Source: Bacteroidales bacterium (GTDB lineage: Bacteria > Bacteroidota > Bacteroidia > Bacteroidales > UBA3663). Taken from it: 64,000 nucleotides of DNA. The translations under genes were made by a program, and so were the position numbers. The stretch spans positions 1 through 64,000 of the forward strand of contig JAFZTS010000026.1 of NCBI GenBank assembly GCA_017618715.1, given 5' to 3'. Below, in pieces: positions 35,249 to 46,653 of the stretch (positions are counted from its first letter, which is position 1; the number at the start of each line of letters is the position of its first letter). The notes beneath the pieces are model-generated. The model did no database searches and had not been told where the DNA came from. It worked only from the letters and a program-made list of their open reading frames with translations.

Positions 35249-36535
35249 TTATTGTTTCAGCAAGACCTTTCGGCCATTGATGATATAGATTCCTGGGGGC
35301 AGGGCTTTGATGTCCTTGTTCATTGGTTTGCCCAGGAGATTGTAAATGGTTGGTTCTTCATCTGCATCAGTGGAAATGGCGTGGATGGCGGCATCGCCGC
35401 TGCGCAGTTTCTGCAGTTCGTAGAGGGCGCTGAGCGCCTTGTGGTTATTGTCGTTCCAAAGGCCGCGATTGAGCCAACTGTCGATGACGATGGTGCTGGC
35501 GTTCCATGTCGGTCCGCCATTGCCGTTCTCCTCGGGGAACCACCAGAACAGGCCGTTCACGTTGTCGTGCTTGAGGAGTTCGGCTACAAGGTCCTGGGTG
35601 AATGCGCATTGTCCGGCTTCGGTGGCAGGCCAGGTGGATTGGAAATTGTATTTCGCATCGTTGGGATAATGCTGGTAGTTATATGCGGTCTCGACGATTT
35701 GCACGGGCTTGTCGGGCAGTTGGGTTTGGAGAGTGGTGAGTGTTGCGCCGAGCTTGGCAAGGCTATTGTGCCAGAAGGGATAGTAGCTGAGGCCGATGAT
35801 GTCGTAGTCAACGTCACTGATATAGTTGTAGTAATTGGCTGTCTGTGAGTTGAACTCGGTGCGTTCGGTATGGATGATGATCTTGCAATCGGGACACACT
35901 TCACGCACAGCTTTCGACCCGCTGTTCAGCAGTTGGCTGAGGCGTGCCCAACCTGCGCTGTTGCTGCTCTTGCCTTGCGAGGGATAAACCTTGTCGCTGT
36001 TGTTACGCCACAACATTCCATAGCTTATCTCGTTGCCCACCTGCACGAAATCGGGCTCGGCACCGTAAGCCTTGAGTTCGGTGAGACAGTTTTTAGTAAA
36101 GGTATAGACCGAATCGGCCAGCACGTCGTTGCTGGTATTCCCCTTCCAGCGTGCGGGAATATCCTGATAGGAGGGGTCGGCCCAGCAGTCGGAGTAATGG
36201 AAATCGACCATGAGTTTCATGCCGGCATCTTTCACGCGCTTGCCCAATTTCTTTACGTAGGCAATATCCTGCACGACACCCGATTTGGAGTTGCCGCGCT
36301 CCGTGGGATTGACAAAAAGACGCACGCGGATGGCATTCCAGCCGCAAGACTCATGGACGTAGGTGATGACATCGCTGATTGTCTTGCCGTCCTGGTCGTA
36401 ATAGGGTGTATTGTATTCTTCGTAGCTTGGAAGCAGGGAGATGTCGCCACCCACAAAGTGCTCGGTGGTTTCTGCCCTGGCGATGGTGAGTGACATCGCG
36501 CAGAAGGCTAATGCAAGTAATGAGGCCGTCTTCAT
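35249..36535 (-). CDS. GH53 endo-beta-1,4-galactanase
   Basis: 428 residues. A signal peptide (MKTASLLALAFCAMSLTIARA) precedes the TIM barrel, with FVGGDISLLPSYEE at the start, WNAIRVRLFVNPTE, KLMVDFHYSDCWADP, FVQVGNEISYGMLW (acid/base Glu near residue 168) and VQIVETAYNYQHYP (nucleophile Glu). It cuts the beta-1,4-galactan side chains of rhamnogalacturonan I. The last 40 residues, ending GIYIINGRKVLLKQ, resemble C-terminal sorting tails of secreted Bacteroidetes proteins, so secretion beyond the outer membrane is possible but unproven. It is divergent from a pectate lyase gene with overlapping promoters, a sensible pectin pair. There is no SusC/SusD beside it. Confidence 0.94.
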   Translation of the reverse strand: MKTASLLALAFCAMSLTIARAETTEHFVGGDISLLPSYEEYNTPYYDQDGKTISDVITYVHESCGWNAIRVRLFVNPTERGNSKSGVVQDIAYVKKLGKRVKDAGMKLMVDFHYSDCWADPSYQDIPARWKGNTSNDVLADSVYTFTKNCLTELKAYGAEPDFVQVGNEISYGMLWRNNSDKVYPSQGKSSNSAGWARLSQLLNSGSKAVREVCPDCKIIIHTERTEFNSQTANYYNYISDVDYDIIGLSYYPFWHNSLAKLGATLTTLQTQLPDKPVQIVETAYNYQHYPNDAKYNFQSTWPATEAGQCAFTQDLVAELLKHDNVNGLFWWFPEENGNGGPTWNASTIVIDSWLNRGLWNDNNHKALSALYELQKLRSGDAAIHAISTDADEEPTIYNLLGKPMNKDIKALPPGIYIINGRKVLLKQ

Positions 36536-36559
36536 AGATTATTTAATGTTTTACGGTGG

Positions 36560-36567
36560 CAAATATA
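36560..36567 (-). promoter_or_regulatory. -7 box TATATTTG for the GH53 gene
   Basis: CAAATATA on the plus strand is TATATTTG on the minus strand, 25 bases before the GH53 start codon; a CAAA 22 bases away could be the -33 element. Confidence 0.62.
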
Positions 36568-36626
36568 ATGATTTTCACGATTGGATGAACAAAAATCACT
36601 TGATTTTGAGAATTATCGCCTCAAAA

Positions 36627-36658
36627 TTTGGACAAATCATCGGGAATTGCTATATTTG
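36627..36658 (+). promoter_or_regulatory. Promoter of the pectate lyase gene
   Basis: TTTG at 36627-36630, 20 bases, TATATTTG at 36651-36658, 33 bases before the ATG. It is back-to-back with the GH53 promoter. Confidence 0.8.
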
Positions 36659-36691
36659 CAGCAAGTTTAACACACATAACATCATAGATTT

Positions 36692-38404
36692 ATGAATAAG
36701 CGGATTGTAACATTAACCTTAGGTCTGGCACTCGTTGCCACCTCGCTTTTTGCACAATATCCGACCATTCCCGACAGCGTCAAGGCACGCGGAATGGCCG
36801 AAGAGATCATGTGGGCCAAGATGGATCACGACACTTGGCAGAAGGCCGTTCCCATCGTGATGGCGCAGATGCTCGATGGTAAGCCATTCGTGCCATGGGC
36901 CAATCAACCGTCGGACCTGCGACAAGCCACGATACCGGCGTTCCCCGGCGCTGAGGGCGGCGGCATGTATAGTTTCGGAGGACGCGGCGGCAGGATTCTT
37001 GTGGTTACAAGCCTTGCCGATGAGGGACCCGGCACTTTGCGCGAAGCGTGTGAGACGGGAGGCGCCCGCATCATCGTGTTCAATGTGGCAGGAGAGATTC
37101 ATTTGAAGCGTCCGATTCATCTCCGTGCTCCCTACGTCACCATCGCAGGGCAAACGGCTCCCGGACAGGGAATTGTCGTGACGGGTGAGACGCTCGAAAT
37201 CGATACGCACGATGTCATCATCCGCTATATGCGTTTCCGTCGTGGTGCATTGGATGTGGCTCATCGCAATGATGCGTGCGGTGGCAATGGCATCGGCAAC
37301 ATCATCTACGATCATTGCTCGGCTTCGTGGGGATTGGATGAGGTGATGTCGATGTATCGTCATGTCTATGCGCGCAAGGCCAATGGCTATGGCGAGAAAC
37401 TGGCTTGTTGCAATATCACCATTCAGGACTGCATTTTCGGTGAGGGCCTGGACCTCTACAATCACGGTTTCGGAGCATCGATAGGAGGTTATAACAATCT
37501 CTTCACACGCAACCTGTTTGCCAACAATATCTCGCGCAACCCGTCGATAGCGATGGATGGCGACTTCAACTTTGTCAACAACGTCCTTTACAATTGGTGG
37601 AATCGTTCGATTGATGGTGGCGACCACAATTCGCTCATCAATATCATCAACAATTACTTCAAGCCGGGTCTGATCACGGGTTTCGATGCTAATCAGTTGG
37701 TAGATAACTATCTGCGGAACTACAAGAAGAATGTCAAGAAATTCGGATTCGGCAATTCGGAGCGTGCGGCCGCCAATAAGGGAGAAACGAAGGCGCCAGA
37801 GATTTGCTATCGTATCCTGAAGCCCGAGCATGGTCGTGGCGAGGCCCATGCCAATGATTGGGGCAAAGCTTACGTGGATGGAAATATTGTGGAAGGTTTC
37901 CCGACCATTACGGCCGACAACTGGGCAGGAGGCGTACAGCCTTCCGGCCTTGGCGACGCACAGAAGATTCGCGAGGCTTTGAAGGTGGATACTCCCTTCA
38001 AGTACAATGCACCACAGCGTATCATGAGTGCGGAAGAGAGCTACGAATATGTATTGAATAATGTGGGAGCCACCAAGCCTTGCCGTGATGCCGTCGATGA
38101 ACGTATCGTTCAAAGTGTGCGCACAGGTTCGGCGACATTTGTTCCCGAAGCCGAGGAGTACAGCTCGCCCTACAGCCGCCGCCGACTTCCTGCCGACAGT
38201 TATAAGCTGGGCATCATCACCAACCCGCAACAGGTGGGCGGTCTTCCAACCTATTCGGGCGAACCCCGTTTGGACACCGATGGCGACGGCATCCCCGATG
38301 AATGGGAAAAAGCAAATGGACTTGATCCGAACGATGCCAACGATGCACTTCAGATCCGGGAGGATGGATATATGGTGATTGAATGGTATATCAATTCCTT
38401 ATAA
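36692..38404 (+). CDS. Pectate lyase (PL1-like), secreted
   Basis: 570 residues. A signal peptide ends LFAQ. After a helical lead (about 25-75), the right-handed beta-helix begins at FPGAEGGGMYSFGGRGGR, followed by GPGTLREAC, IIVFNVAGEIHLKRPI, TIAGQTAPGQGI, IRYMRFRRG and DHCSASWGLDE, a typical PL1-type series with a DHCS catalytic-side motif. It cleaves polygalacturonan by beta-elimination. The C-terminus carries DTDGDGIPDEWEKANGLDP, a thrombospondin-3-type calcium loop, then a short tail (VIEWYINSL) as in many Prevotella pectinases. The stop lies 4 bases from the convergent tatC stop with no terminator between. Confidence 0.9.
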   Translation: MNKRIVTLTLGLALVATSLFAQYPTIPDSVKARGMAEEIMWAKMDHDTWQKAVPIVMAQMLDGKPFVPWANQPSDLRQATIPAFPGAEGGGMYSFGGRGGRILVVTSLADEGPGTLREACETGGARIIVFNVAGEIHLKRPIHLRAPYVTIAGQTAPGQGIVVTGETLEIDTHDVIIRYMRFRRGALDVAHRNDACGGNGIGNIIYDHCSASWGLDEVMSMYRHVYARKANGYGEKLACCNITIQDCIFGEGLDLYNHGFGASIGGYNNLFTRNLFANNISRNPSIAMDGDFNFVNNVLYNWWNRSIDGGDHNSLINIINNYFKPGLITGFDANQLVDNYLRNYKKNVKKFGFGNSERAAANKGETKAPEICYRILKPEHGRGEAHANDWGKAYVDGNIVEGFPTITADNWAGGVQPSGLGDAQKIREALKVDTPFKYNAPQRIMSAEESYEYVLNNVGATKPCRDAVDERIVQSVRTGSATFVPEAEEYSSPYSRRRLPADSYKLGIITNPQQVGGLPTYSGEPRLDTDGDGIPDEWEKANGLDPNDANDALQIREDGYMVIEWYINSL

Positions 38405-38408
38405 AGGG

Positions 38409-39221
38409 CTAATTATTTTTTTCCTGCCCCTTCACCAATAAGATACACAGCTCATAGAGCAAATACAGCGGCAACGTCACAAGCAAGAGTGTGAAAACAT
38501 CGGGCGGCGTGATGATTGCCGCTGCTATCATGATGAGCACCAAGGCATGACGACGGTATTTCCGCATGAAGTCGGCTTTCAGCAATCCCATCTTCGCCAA
38601 GAGCCAGCAGACGACGGGCAGCTGGCACACAAGACCCATGGTGAACGTCAGGCTCGTGAAGGTGGAAATGTAACTATCGAGAGAAATAAAGTTGCGAACG
38701 GTTTCATCCACTTGATAAGTGCCTAAGAAGCGGAAGGAGATAGGGGCGAGGATGAAGTAGGTCATCAAGACACCAATGACAAACTGCACATAGCAGCAAA
38801 CTCCGACGGTGAGAGAATACTTGCGCTCGTTGGAATAGAGGGCAGGTGTGATGAATCGGAAAATCTCGAAGAGAATATATGGCGACGCCAACAAGGCGCC
38901 GATGCTCACCGATGCGGTGAGATGCATCATGAACTGTGCCGACAGTTGGGTGCTGATGAGTTCGATGGAATAGGGGGCAAAACTGAAACCCTCGCCTGAG
39001 CCGAAGAGGGACGCAAACCAGTCGCTGATCCTTTCGATGGCACGGAAGGTGATGAAATCGCTCTCCTTGGGCGCCAGCAGCAGACGGAAGGTCTCTTCCT
39101 TGAAACAGAACACGATGACAGAAAGCACCGCGACAACCAATGCTATACGTATCAGCATCTGGCGCAGTACCTCCAAGTGGCTGCCGAAGCTCATTGTCTC
39201 AAGTTGTTCCTTCTGTGCCAA
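38409..39221 (-). CDS. tatC: Sec-independent protein translocase TatC
   Basis: 270 residues, slightly long for TatC. Six hydrophobic helices are visible with the family's MSFGSHLEVLRQMLIRIALV at the start (HLEELR-type motif), FRFITPALYSNERKY in the first periplasmic/cytosolic region, and GLVCQLPVVCWLLAKMGL. TatC recognises twin-arginine signals and, with TatA, exports folded proteins. No tatA gene is next to it. It follows the YraN gene by 28 bases on the same strand, so both may share one transcript. The convergent pectate lyase stop lies 4 bases away. Confidence 0.94.
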   Translation of the reverse strand: MAQKEQLETMSFGSHLEVLRQMLIRIALVVAVLSVIVFCFKEETFRLLLAPKESDFITFRAIERISDWFASLFGSGEGFSFAPYSIELISTQLSAQFMMHLTASVSIGALLASPYILFEIFRFITPALYSNERKYSLTVGVCCYVQFVIGVLMTYFILAPISFRFLGTYQVDETVRNFISLDSYISTFTSLTFTMGLVCQLPVVCWLLAKMGLLKADFMRKYRRHALVLIMIAAAIITPPDVFTLLLVTLPLYLLYELCILLVKGQEKNN

Positions 39222-39249
39222 TTGTTATTTGTTAATTGTTAATTGAAAA

Positions 39250-39621
39250 CTATCCCAACGGGGCATAAAACGCATCCTTGTAATATTCCACCTTCGCTTT
39301 GCCGGAACTGGGGATGACGATGGCAAATATATCGAATCGAACGGGATAGTCGATGTTGCGCGAACGCATGTAATAATCAGCAGCACGCACACATCGCATA
39401 ATCTTTCGTCGGTCTATCGCATCCTCCGGTCTTCCCCAAGTGCCTGACGATCGTGTCTTGACCTCCACGAAGACCATCTCATCGCTTGCGGGATCGTAGG
39501 CGATGATGTCCATTTCATAGGCATGATCCTTCCATCTCGTCTCGAGTATCTGCATGCCTTCTTGACACAGTCGTTCGGAGGCAAGTTCTTCGCCTGCTTG
39601 CCCGAGTTGGTATGATGTCAT
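39250..39621 (-). CDS. YraN/UPF0102-family protein (nuclease-like fold)
   Basis: 123 residues, normal size. Motifs: QLGQAGEELASERLCQEGM, YEMDIIAYDP (acidic residue of the nuclease-like core), VFVEVKTRSSG (E-x-K) and DRRKIMRCVRAADYYM. This PD-(D/E)XK-like arrangement is seen across YraN proteins, whose role in DNA processing is unproven. The start lies about 20 bases after the terminator T-run of the small RNA at 39640-39843, so yraN could also be reached by read-through from that RNA. Confidence 0.9.
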   Translation of the reverse strand: MTSYQLGQAGEELASERLCQEGMQILETRWKDHAYEMDIIAYDPASDEMVFVEVKTRSSGTWGRPEDAIDRRKIMRCVRAADYYMRSRNIDYPVRFDIFAIVIPSSGKAKVEYYKDAFYAPLG

Positions 39622-39638
39622 GATGATGGGGAATATAT

Positions 39639-39843
39639 AAAAAAAGGAAACCGGCTCTCTGGACGTGATGAAACTCCAGTATATAGGTTTTGGGCTGCGG
39701 TCCGCCTCCGTAATCTTTCGAATTCCCGCCGGTGGTACCAGTGTTCGTGGCGTCGTCAGGGTCGATAGCGCGCCTTCAGCATACGCTTCACCCGGTTCTT
39801 GTAATTAATCGATGAGTTTCCCGCTCTACATATCCGGTTTCCC
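39639..39843 (-). ncRNA. Probable structured small RNA with own promoter and terminator
   Basis: A 200-base transcript unit is inferred. The ends pair: GGAAACCGG at the 5' side (39842-39834) matches CCGGTTTCC at the 3' side (39654-39646), followed at once by seven T. Inside, GAAACTC (39820-39814) pairs with GAGTTTC (39676-39670). Further hairpins are possible (GGGT..AGCG / CGCT..ACCC; CGCC / GGCG), so the RNA is a closed, multi-branched structure. A consensus promoter (TTTG-N20-TATCTTTG) lies directly upstream. No ORF is supported. It does not look like tmRNA, RNase P RNA, SRP RNA or a riboswitch that I know. A 6S-like RNA is possible because of the long closing helix, but the branched middle does not clearly fit. 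Confidence 0.65.
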
Positions 39844-39848
39844 TGCTG

Positions 39849-39880
39849 CAAAGATAACAAGTTTTTTCTATTTTTCCAAA
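39849..39880 (-). promoter_or_regulatory. Promoter of the structured small RNA
   Basis: On the minus strand: TTTG at 39880-39877, 20 bases, TATCTTTG at 39856-39849. The predicted start is 5-8 bases downstream, right at the GGGAAACCGG strand of the RNA's closing stem. Confidence 0.82.
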
Positions 39881-40267
39881 TTTTTTGGGAACTTTTTTTG
39901 GTAAATGGGTAAATAACCCCATTTTTCAGCGAAGAAATGCTATCTCAAACCGAAATGGAACGTCCGCTGACGTTGATGCTCTATCTCGTTCGTAGATGGA
40001 ACATCTACGGACGTTTTTGCTCTACTTTATTCGTAGATGGAGCATTTACGGACGTTTTTGCTCTATTTTGTTCGTAGATGGAGCATCTACGGACGTTTTT
40101 GCTCTATTTCGTTCGTAGATGGAGCATTTACGGACGTTTTTGCTCTATTTTGTTCGTAGATGGAGCATCTACGGACGTTTTTGCTCCATTTTGTTCGTAG
40201 ATGGAGCATTTACGGACGTTTTTGCTCCATTTTGTTCGTAGATGGAGCATTTACGGACGTTTTTGCT
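39881..40267. other. Non-coding interval between the small RNA promoter and the AraC-like gene
   Basis: Holds a small hairpin with T-run near 39905-39927 (ATGGG / CCCAT) and the 41-bp repeat array. An ORF on the plus strand (40160-40462) covers the array, but it is repeat-derived and not supported. Confidence 0.75.
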
Positions 40268-40277
40268 CTATTTCCTA
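39951..40277. repeat. Tandem array of 41-bp units (7 clean + 1 decayed), each with two overlapping inverted repeats
   Basis: Units begin with CGTAGATGGA at 39991, 40032, 40073, 40114, 40155, 40196 and 40237, exactly 41 bases apart; a decayed unit covers 39951-39990. Within each, CGTAGATG pairs with CATCTACG or CATTTACG, and ATGGAGCA pairs with TGCTCCAT or TGCTCTAT, and the two stems share bases so only one can form. CATCT and CATTT alternate in units 1-6, which suggests amplification in 82-bp pairs. The array ends at the stop codon of the AraC-like gene. Confidence 0.95.
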
Positions 40278-40762
40278 TTTTTGGTGACGAAACGCAAGGG
40301 TTTGAAGGTAATGCCGTATTTTCTTGCGGTTCTTTGCAGACTTTTGTAGGAATCCCAACCGTAACGGATGGCAATTTCTTCAAGGCTTTTGATGCTGATT
40401 TCCCTTTGGTATGCTTTCTTGCTGTCTTTTGTGAGTTCATAGCCTTCAGGCGCATCTTTTGACTTGCTTTTGACGAAATCCTTGTAGCCTTTGTAGCCTG
40501 CGTATTTGCCATCCCACATTTCCTTGGCTTGCAAGACACGCCAATGGAGGATGAATTCCTTCAGCCTTACTCCTGTCAGCATTTGCACGGCAAAAGTCAG
40601 CGCACGTGGCTCCACGTTGAGCAGCAAGGCGATATCCTCCGATCGGTGCGTCTTGGAGTTGCGTATAGCGTCAATGACGGCATCAATGATAAGTTCTCCG
40701 GTAGGTTCCCCCTTTCTGTTGTAGAGTTCCTCAAGATTCGTGAATTGTTGGATGTTTGTCAT
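40268..40762 (-). CDS. AraC-like helix-turn-helix regulator with a split DNA-binding domain
   Basis: 164 residues, no signal peptide. The first AraC-type helix-turn-helix (EDIALLLNVEPRALTFAVQM) and the second (SLEEIAIRYGWDSYKSLQRT) are both recognisable, but about 45 residues rich in Lys and Tyr separate them, more than the usual single linker helix. There is no ligand-binding domain. It is the last gene of the long minus-strand run and starts 31 bases after the DUF5703 stop, so it may be co-transcribed and act as an autoregulator of that cluster. The stop codon lies in the final 41-bp repeat unit. Assignment to AraC rests on motif resemblance. Confidence 0.65.
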   Translation of the reverse strand: MTNIQQFTNLEELYNRKGEPTGELIIDAVIDAIRNSKTHRSEDIALLLNVEPRALTFAVQMLTGVRLKEFILHWRVLQAKEMWDGKYAGYKGYKDFVKSKSKDAPEGYELTKDSKKAYQREISIKSLEEIAIRYGWDSYKSLQRTARKYGITFKPLRFVTKNRK

Positions 40763-40792
40763 AATTTTTATTATAAAATATTGATTAATATA

Positions 40793-43144
40793 TTAATTAT
40801 CACTCAATCTACTTGAATCACATTCGACGATTCGACCGTCTGTGGCGTATAGTTTGAAGCGGATATATTTGTCCTTGGGCCAGGCGGGGAAAAGGATGGG
40901 TTCGCCTGTCTCCGGGTCTTCCTGCAAGAGCATCTCTTCGAGGCCGATAAGTGCTGAGCCGCCCCAGTTGTGGTCGGGACTCCAATCGAAGCCAGGTCCC
41001 CAGAATGCGGGGAACCGGTAGGGACCATCCTTGAGTTTCTCCATGGTGAGCTGATATGCCTCGTCAGCAAGGCCGAGACATGCTGCCCAGATGTTGTCCT
41101 GCTTCCAGCCTTTCGACGAACGATGGGCGAGGGCCACCGAGTCGCATTGGTAGGTGTTCAAGGCAAGTTCGTTGGCCGTGTATTCGCCGCGCTCGTCTTT
41201 CTCAAGCCCGTAGATACGCCAAGGCCAAACGGGATAGAGCTGCGGCGTTTCGACGTTGTTGATACGCTCGTAAGCGATGGCGGGGGCGATGCATGGCTTT
41301 CCCTGCTGCAATCTTGTGGGGATAGGCGGGATGCGCTTGGCCAGCGTCTTGAGATAGTTGAGATGTGTCGTGTCGTTTGATTCCTCCATGTAGCGGATGC
41401 AATCGTGCGTGACGCGTTGCAAGGCTGCGATGGTGCTCGATGAGTTGTAGGTCATCTTATAGGTCTCGCAACCTGAGCCAGGATAGAGAATGAGGTGACC
41501 GTTCGCATCCAGCCCCCCGTTCCTATGGCCGCGCTGACGTGCCAGGTAACGATAGTGCTCGTCGAAGAATCGGAGACAGGAGACAATCAAAGGGGAGTAT
41601 TTCTCTAGTGGGAAATTTCTTGAAAATCTGGAATCTCTAGATGATTTAGAATCGAATGACATATCATATCGCCAGGCTTCCAGGGCCATTTGACAGAATT
41701 CGAGGACGGTGTCCCATTCGTATTCGAGCCAAGCATTGTATTCGAGTCCAGGATCAAAACCTGCGGGGCGTTTCTGCCCGTATTCGGCGGTATTGGGCAG
41801 GCCGAAGTTCTCTATCTGTTCGGTGAAGCATGCTCCTTTGTGGTTCCAATAGGCACGACTGCGGATTTCTGCGTTGTGCAGTAGTGTTGTGTAGAAGTCG
41901 AGTTGTGTTTGTAGCAGGTCGTAGTCGCCGCTCTTCAGCATGCCCCAATAGACGAGGCGCTGGTTTTGGGCGGTGAAGGTGCCACCGCCCCATTTGCGGA
42001 AATCGGGCGTGGGGTGGAACTTTCCAGCTACGAAGTTGGCCCAATTGGTGCTATCGACTTCGAGGGGATCGAAGGCGAAGAGTCCTCCGTTGAATTTGGT
42101 GGGGTATTCGCCTCCGTAATTGCAGCCGAGCATATAGCGGAACAGCGTCACGTTGCGAAGGGCATCAGTGAGCTGAGCATCGCTGCCGTCGGTCTCGAAG
42201 AGGCAGCGGTTCATGTACTGCTTCCACCAGGCCTGGCTGGCCTCCTTGTCGTTCTTCAGCTGGACGGATTTTTGCGTCGCTGCTATGGTTTGCCTCCATT
42301 CGTCGAGCGATGACTGCTGGGTACAGAGGGTTATCTGGAAATGATGGTGTCGGGCCATGCCCTTGGCCGAACGGTAATCCCACTGGTGGTAGGCTCTGCC
42401 GTATGCGTCGTGAAGAGTTGATGAGTTCGTGTGTTGGTGAGCTGGTGTGTTTATGGTGCCGCCTGTCAATATTCCTCCGAAGATGCGGTCGCGAAGGGGG
42501 TTGTAGAGGCTGTCGTACCATGCACCAAGCTGTTGGTCGTGCACAGTATATTCGAACACGGTCGTGCTGCGATTCTGGTGGAAGAAGGTGAGTTGCGAGG
42601 GTGCGGCTTCGATGCTGTCGCGGCGCGTGACGATGCGTTTGGGGTCGGCTTGCTTGGGGACGAGCCATTTCCAGCTCGACTGCTGTCCTTCGGCCTGCGA
42701 GAACGCTTCATCGTGGGTGCGCCAGCTCTGATAGCTCAGGACGGGGAGCATCTTTTGCTTCGCATCCACTTCGACATGCACGACGGGTTTGAAGACATCG
42801 CACCAAAGGGTGACCGTCACATCACCTTGCGAGAGTGTCATGGCTCCGGTCTCGAGATGTAGCGTTTGCGCGAAATCGTCGGCTTTCCACTCAGGGAAGG
42901 CATTCAACGCAAAGCGTCCCAGCTTCAGCATCGAGTTGTTCTCGTCGAACGTGCCGGATTGGGAAAGGTAGAAACGGATGGTTCCCTCGGCATCGCACCA
43001 CACATTGAGCCCCACACCGCCACCGCCTACGGGCATCGACCCGGCCGAGTTGGTCGAAGGCGTTGTCCATGAATATGTCGTTGTCCTACCTGTCGCTGTT
43101 GTGGCAAGCAGGAACAAACAGAGAAATAGAGTTCTTTTTAACAT
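40793..43144 (-). CDS. DUF5703-domain secreted glycoside-hydrolase-like protein
   Basis: 783 residues. Signal peptide MLKRTLFLCLFLLATTATG. The N-terminal domain begins YSWTTPSTNSAGSMPVGGGGVGLNVW and IRFYLSQSGTFDENNSMLKL (shown in part), close to the DUF5703 signature; the rest forms an (alpha/alpha)6-type toroid with FNGGLFAFD, PDHNWGGSALIGLEEML and related helices. Members sit in glycan loci and are presumed glycosidases; substrate and catalytic residues are not known. Unusual: codons at about 41611-41646 form a 9-bp-periodic stretch giving SRD, SRF, SRN triplets. It lies between GH2 and the AraC-like gene. Confidence 0.8.
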   Translation of the reverse strand: MLKRTLFLCLFLLATTATGRTTTYSWTTPSTNSAGSMPVGGGGVGLNVWCDAEGTIRFYLSQSGTFDENNSMLKLGRFALNAFPEWKADDFAQTLHLETGAMTLSQGDVTVTLWCDVFKPVVHVEVDAKQKMLPVLSYQSWRTHDEAFSQAEGQQSSWKWLVPKQADPKRIVTRRDSIEAAPSQLTFFHQNRSTTVFEYTVHDQQLGAWYDSLYNPLRDRIFGGILTGGTINTPAHQHTNSSTLHDAYGRAYHQWDYRSAKGMARHHHFQITLCTQQSSLDEWRQTIAATQKSVQLKNDKEASQAWWKQYMNRCLFETDGSDAQLTDALRNVTLFRYMLGCNYGGEYPTKFNGGLFAFDPLEVDSTNWANFVAGKFHPTPDFRKWGGGTFTAQNQRLVYWGMLKSGDYDLLQTQLDFYTTLLHNAEIRSRAYWNHKGACFTEQIENFGLPNTAEYGQKRPAGFDPGLEYNAWLEYEWDTVLEFCQMALEAWRYDMSFDSKSSRDSRFSRNFPLEKYSPLIVSCLRFFDEHYRYLARQRGHRNGGLDANGHLILYPGSGCETYKMTYNSSSTIAALQRVTHDCIRYMEESNDTTHLNYLKTLAKRIPPIPTRLQQGKPCIAPAIAYERINNVETPQLYPVWPWRIYGLEKDERGEYTANELALNTYQCDSVALAHRSSKGWKQDNIWAACLGLADEAYQLTMEKLKDGPYRFPAFWGPGFDWSPDHNWGGSALIGLEEMLLQEDPETGEPILFPAWPKDKYIRFKLYATDGRIVECDSSRLSDN
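41611..41646. repeat. Degenerate in-frame 9-bp array in the DUF5703 gene
   Basis: On the minus strand, TCTAGAGAT, TCCAGATTT and TCAAGAAAT follow each other in register, coding for SRD, SRF and SRN. Flanking units are decayed. The core TCTAGA is that of the TCTAG-type arrays. Confidence 0.6.
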
Positions 43145-43212
43145 GAATTATCGTTAATCGCCATTAATTTTATTGTCACGAAAGATGTTGCGGAATGATA
43201 ATTAATGGTTAT

Positions 43213-46637
<3,425 letters not shown>

Positions 46638-46653
46638 CTAAAAAGAAATATTT

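Noticed and set aside
36719-38230. 503-codon minus-strand ORF opposite the pectate lyase gene
   Set aside because: It is a shadow of the GC-rich PL1 coding strand, without signal peptide or known motifs.
39951-40277. 41-bp array as a CRISPR array
   Set aside because: The units are contiguous with no unique spacers, and no cas gene is present.
40160-40462. Plus-strand ORF covering the 41-bp repeats
   Set aside because: Repetitive translation product from the array, overlapping the AraC-like gene; no supporting motif.
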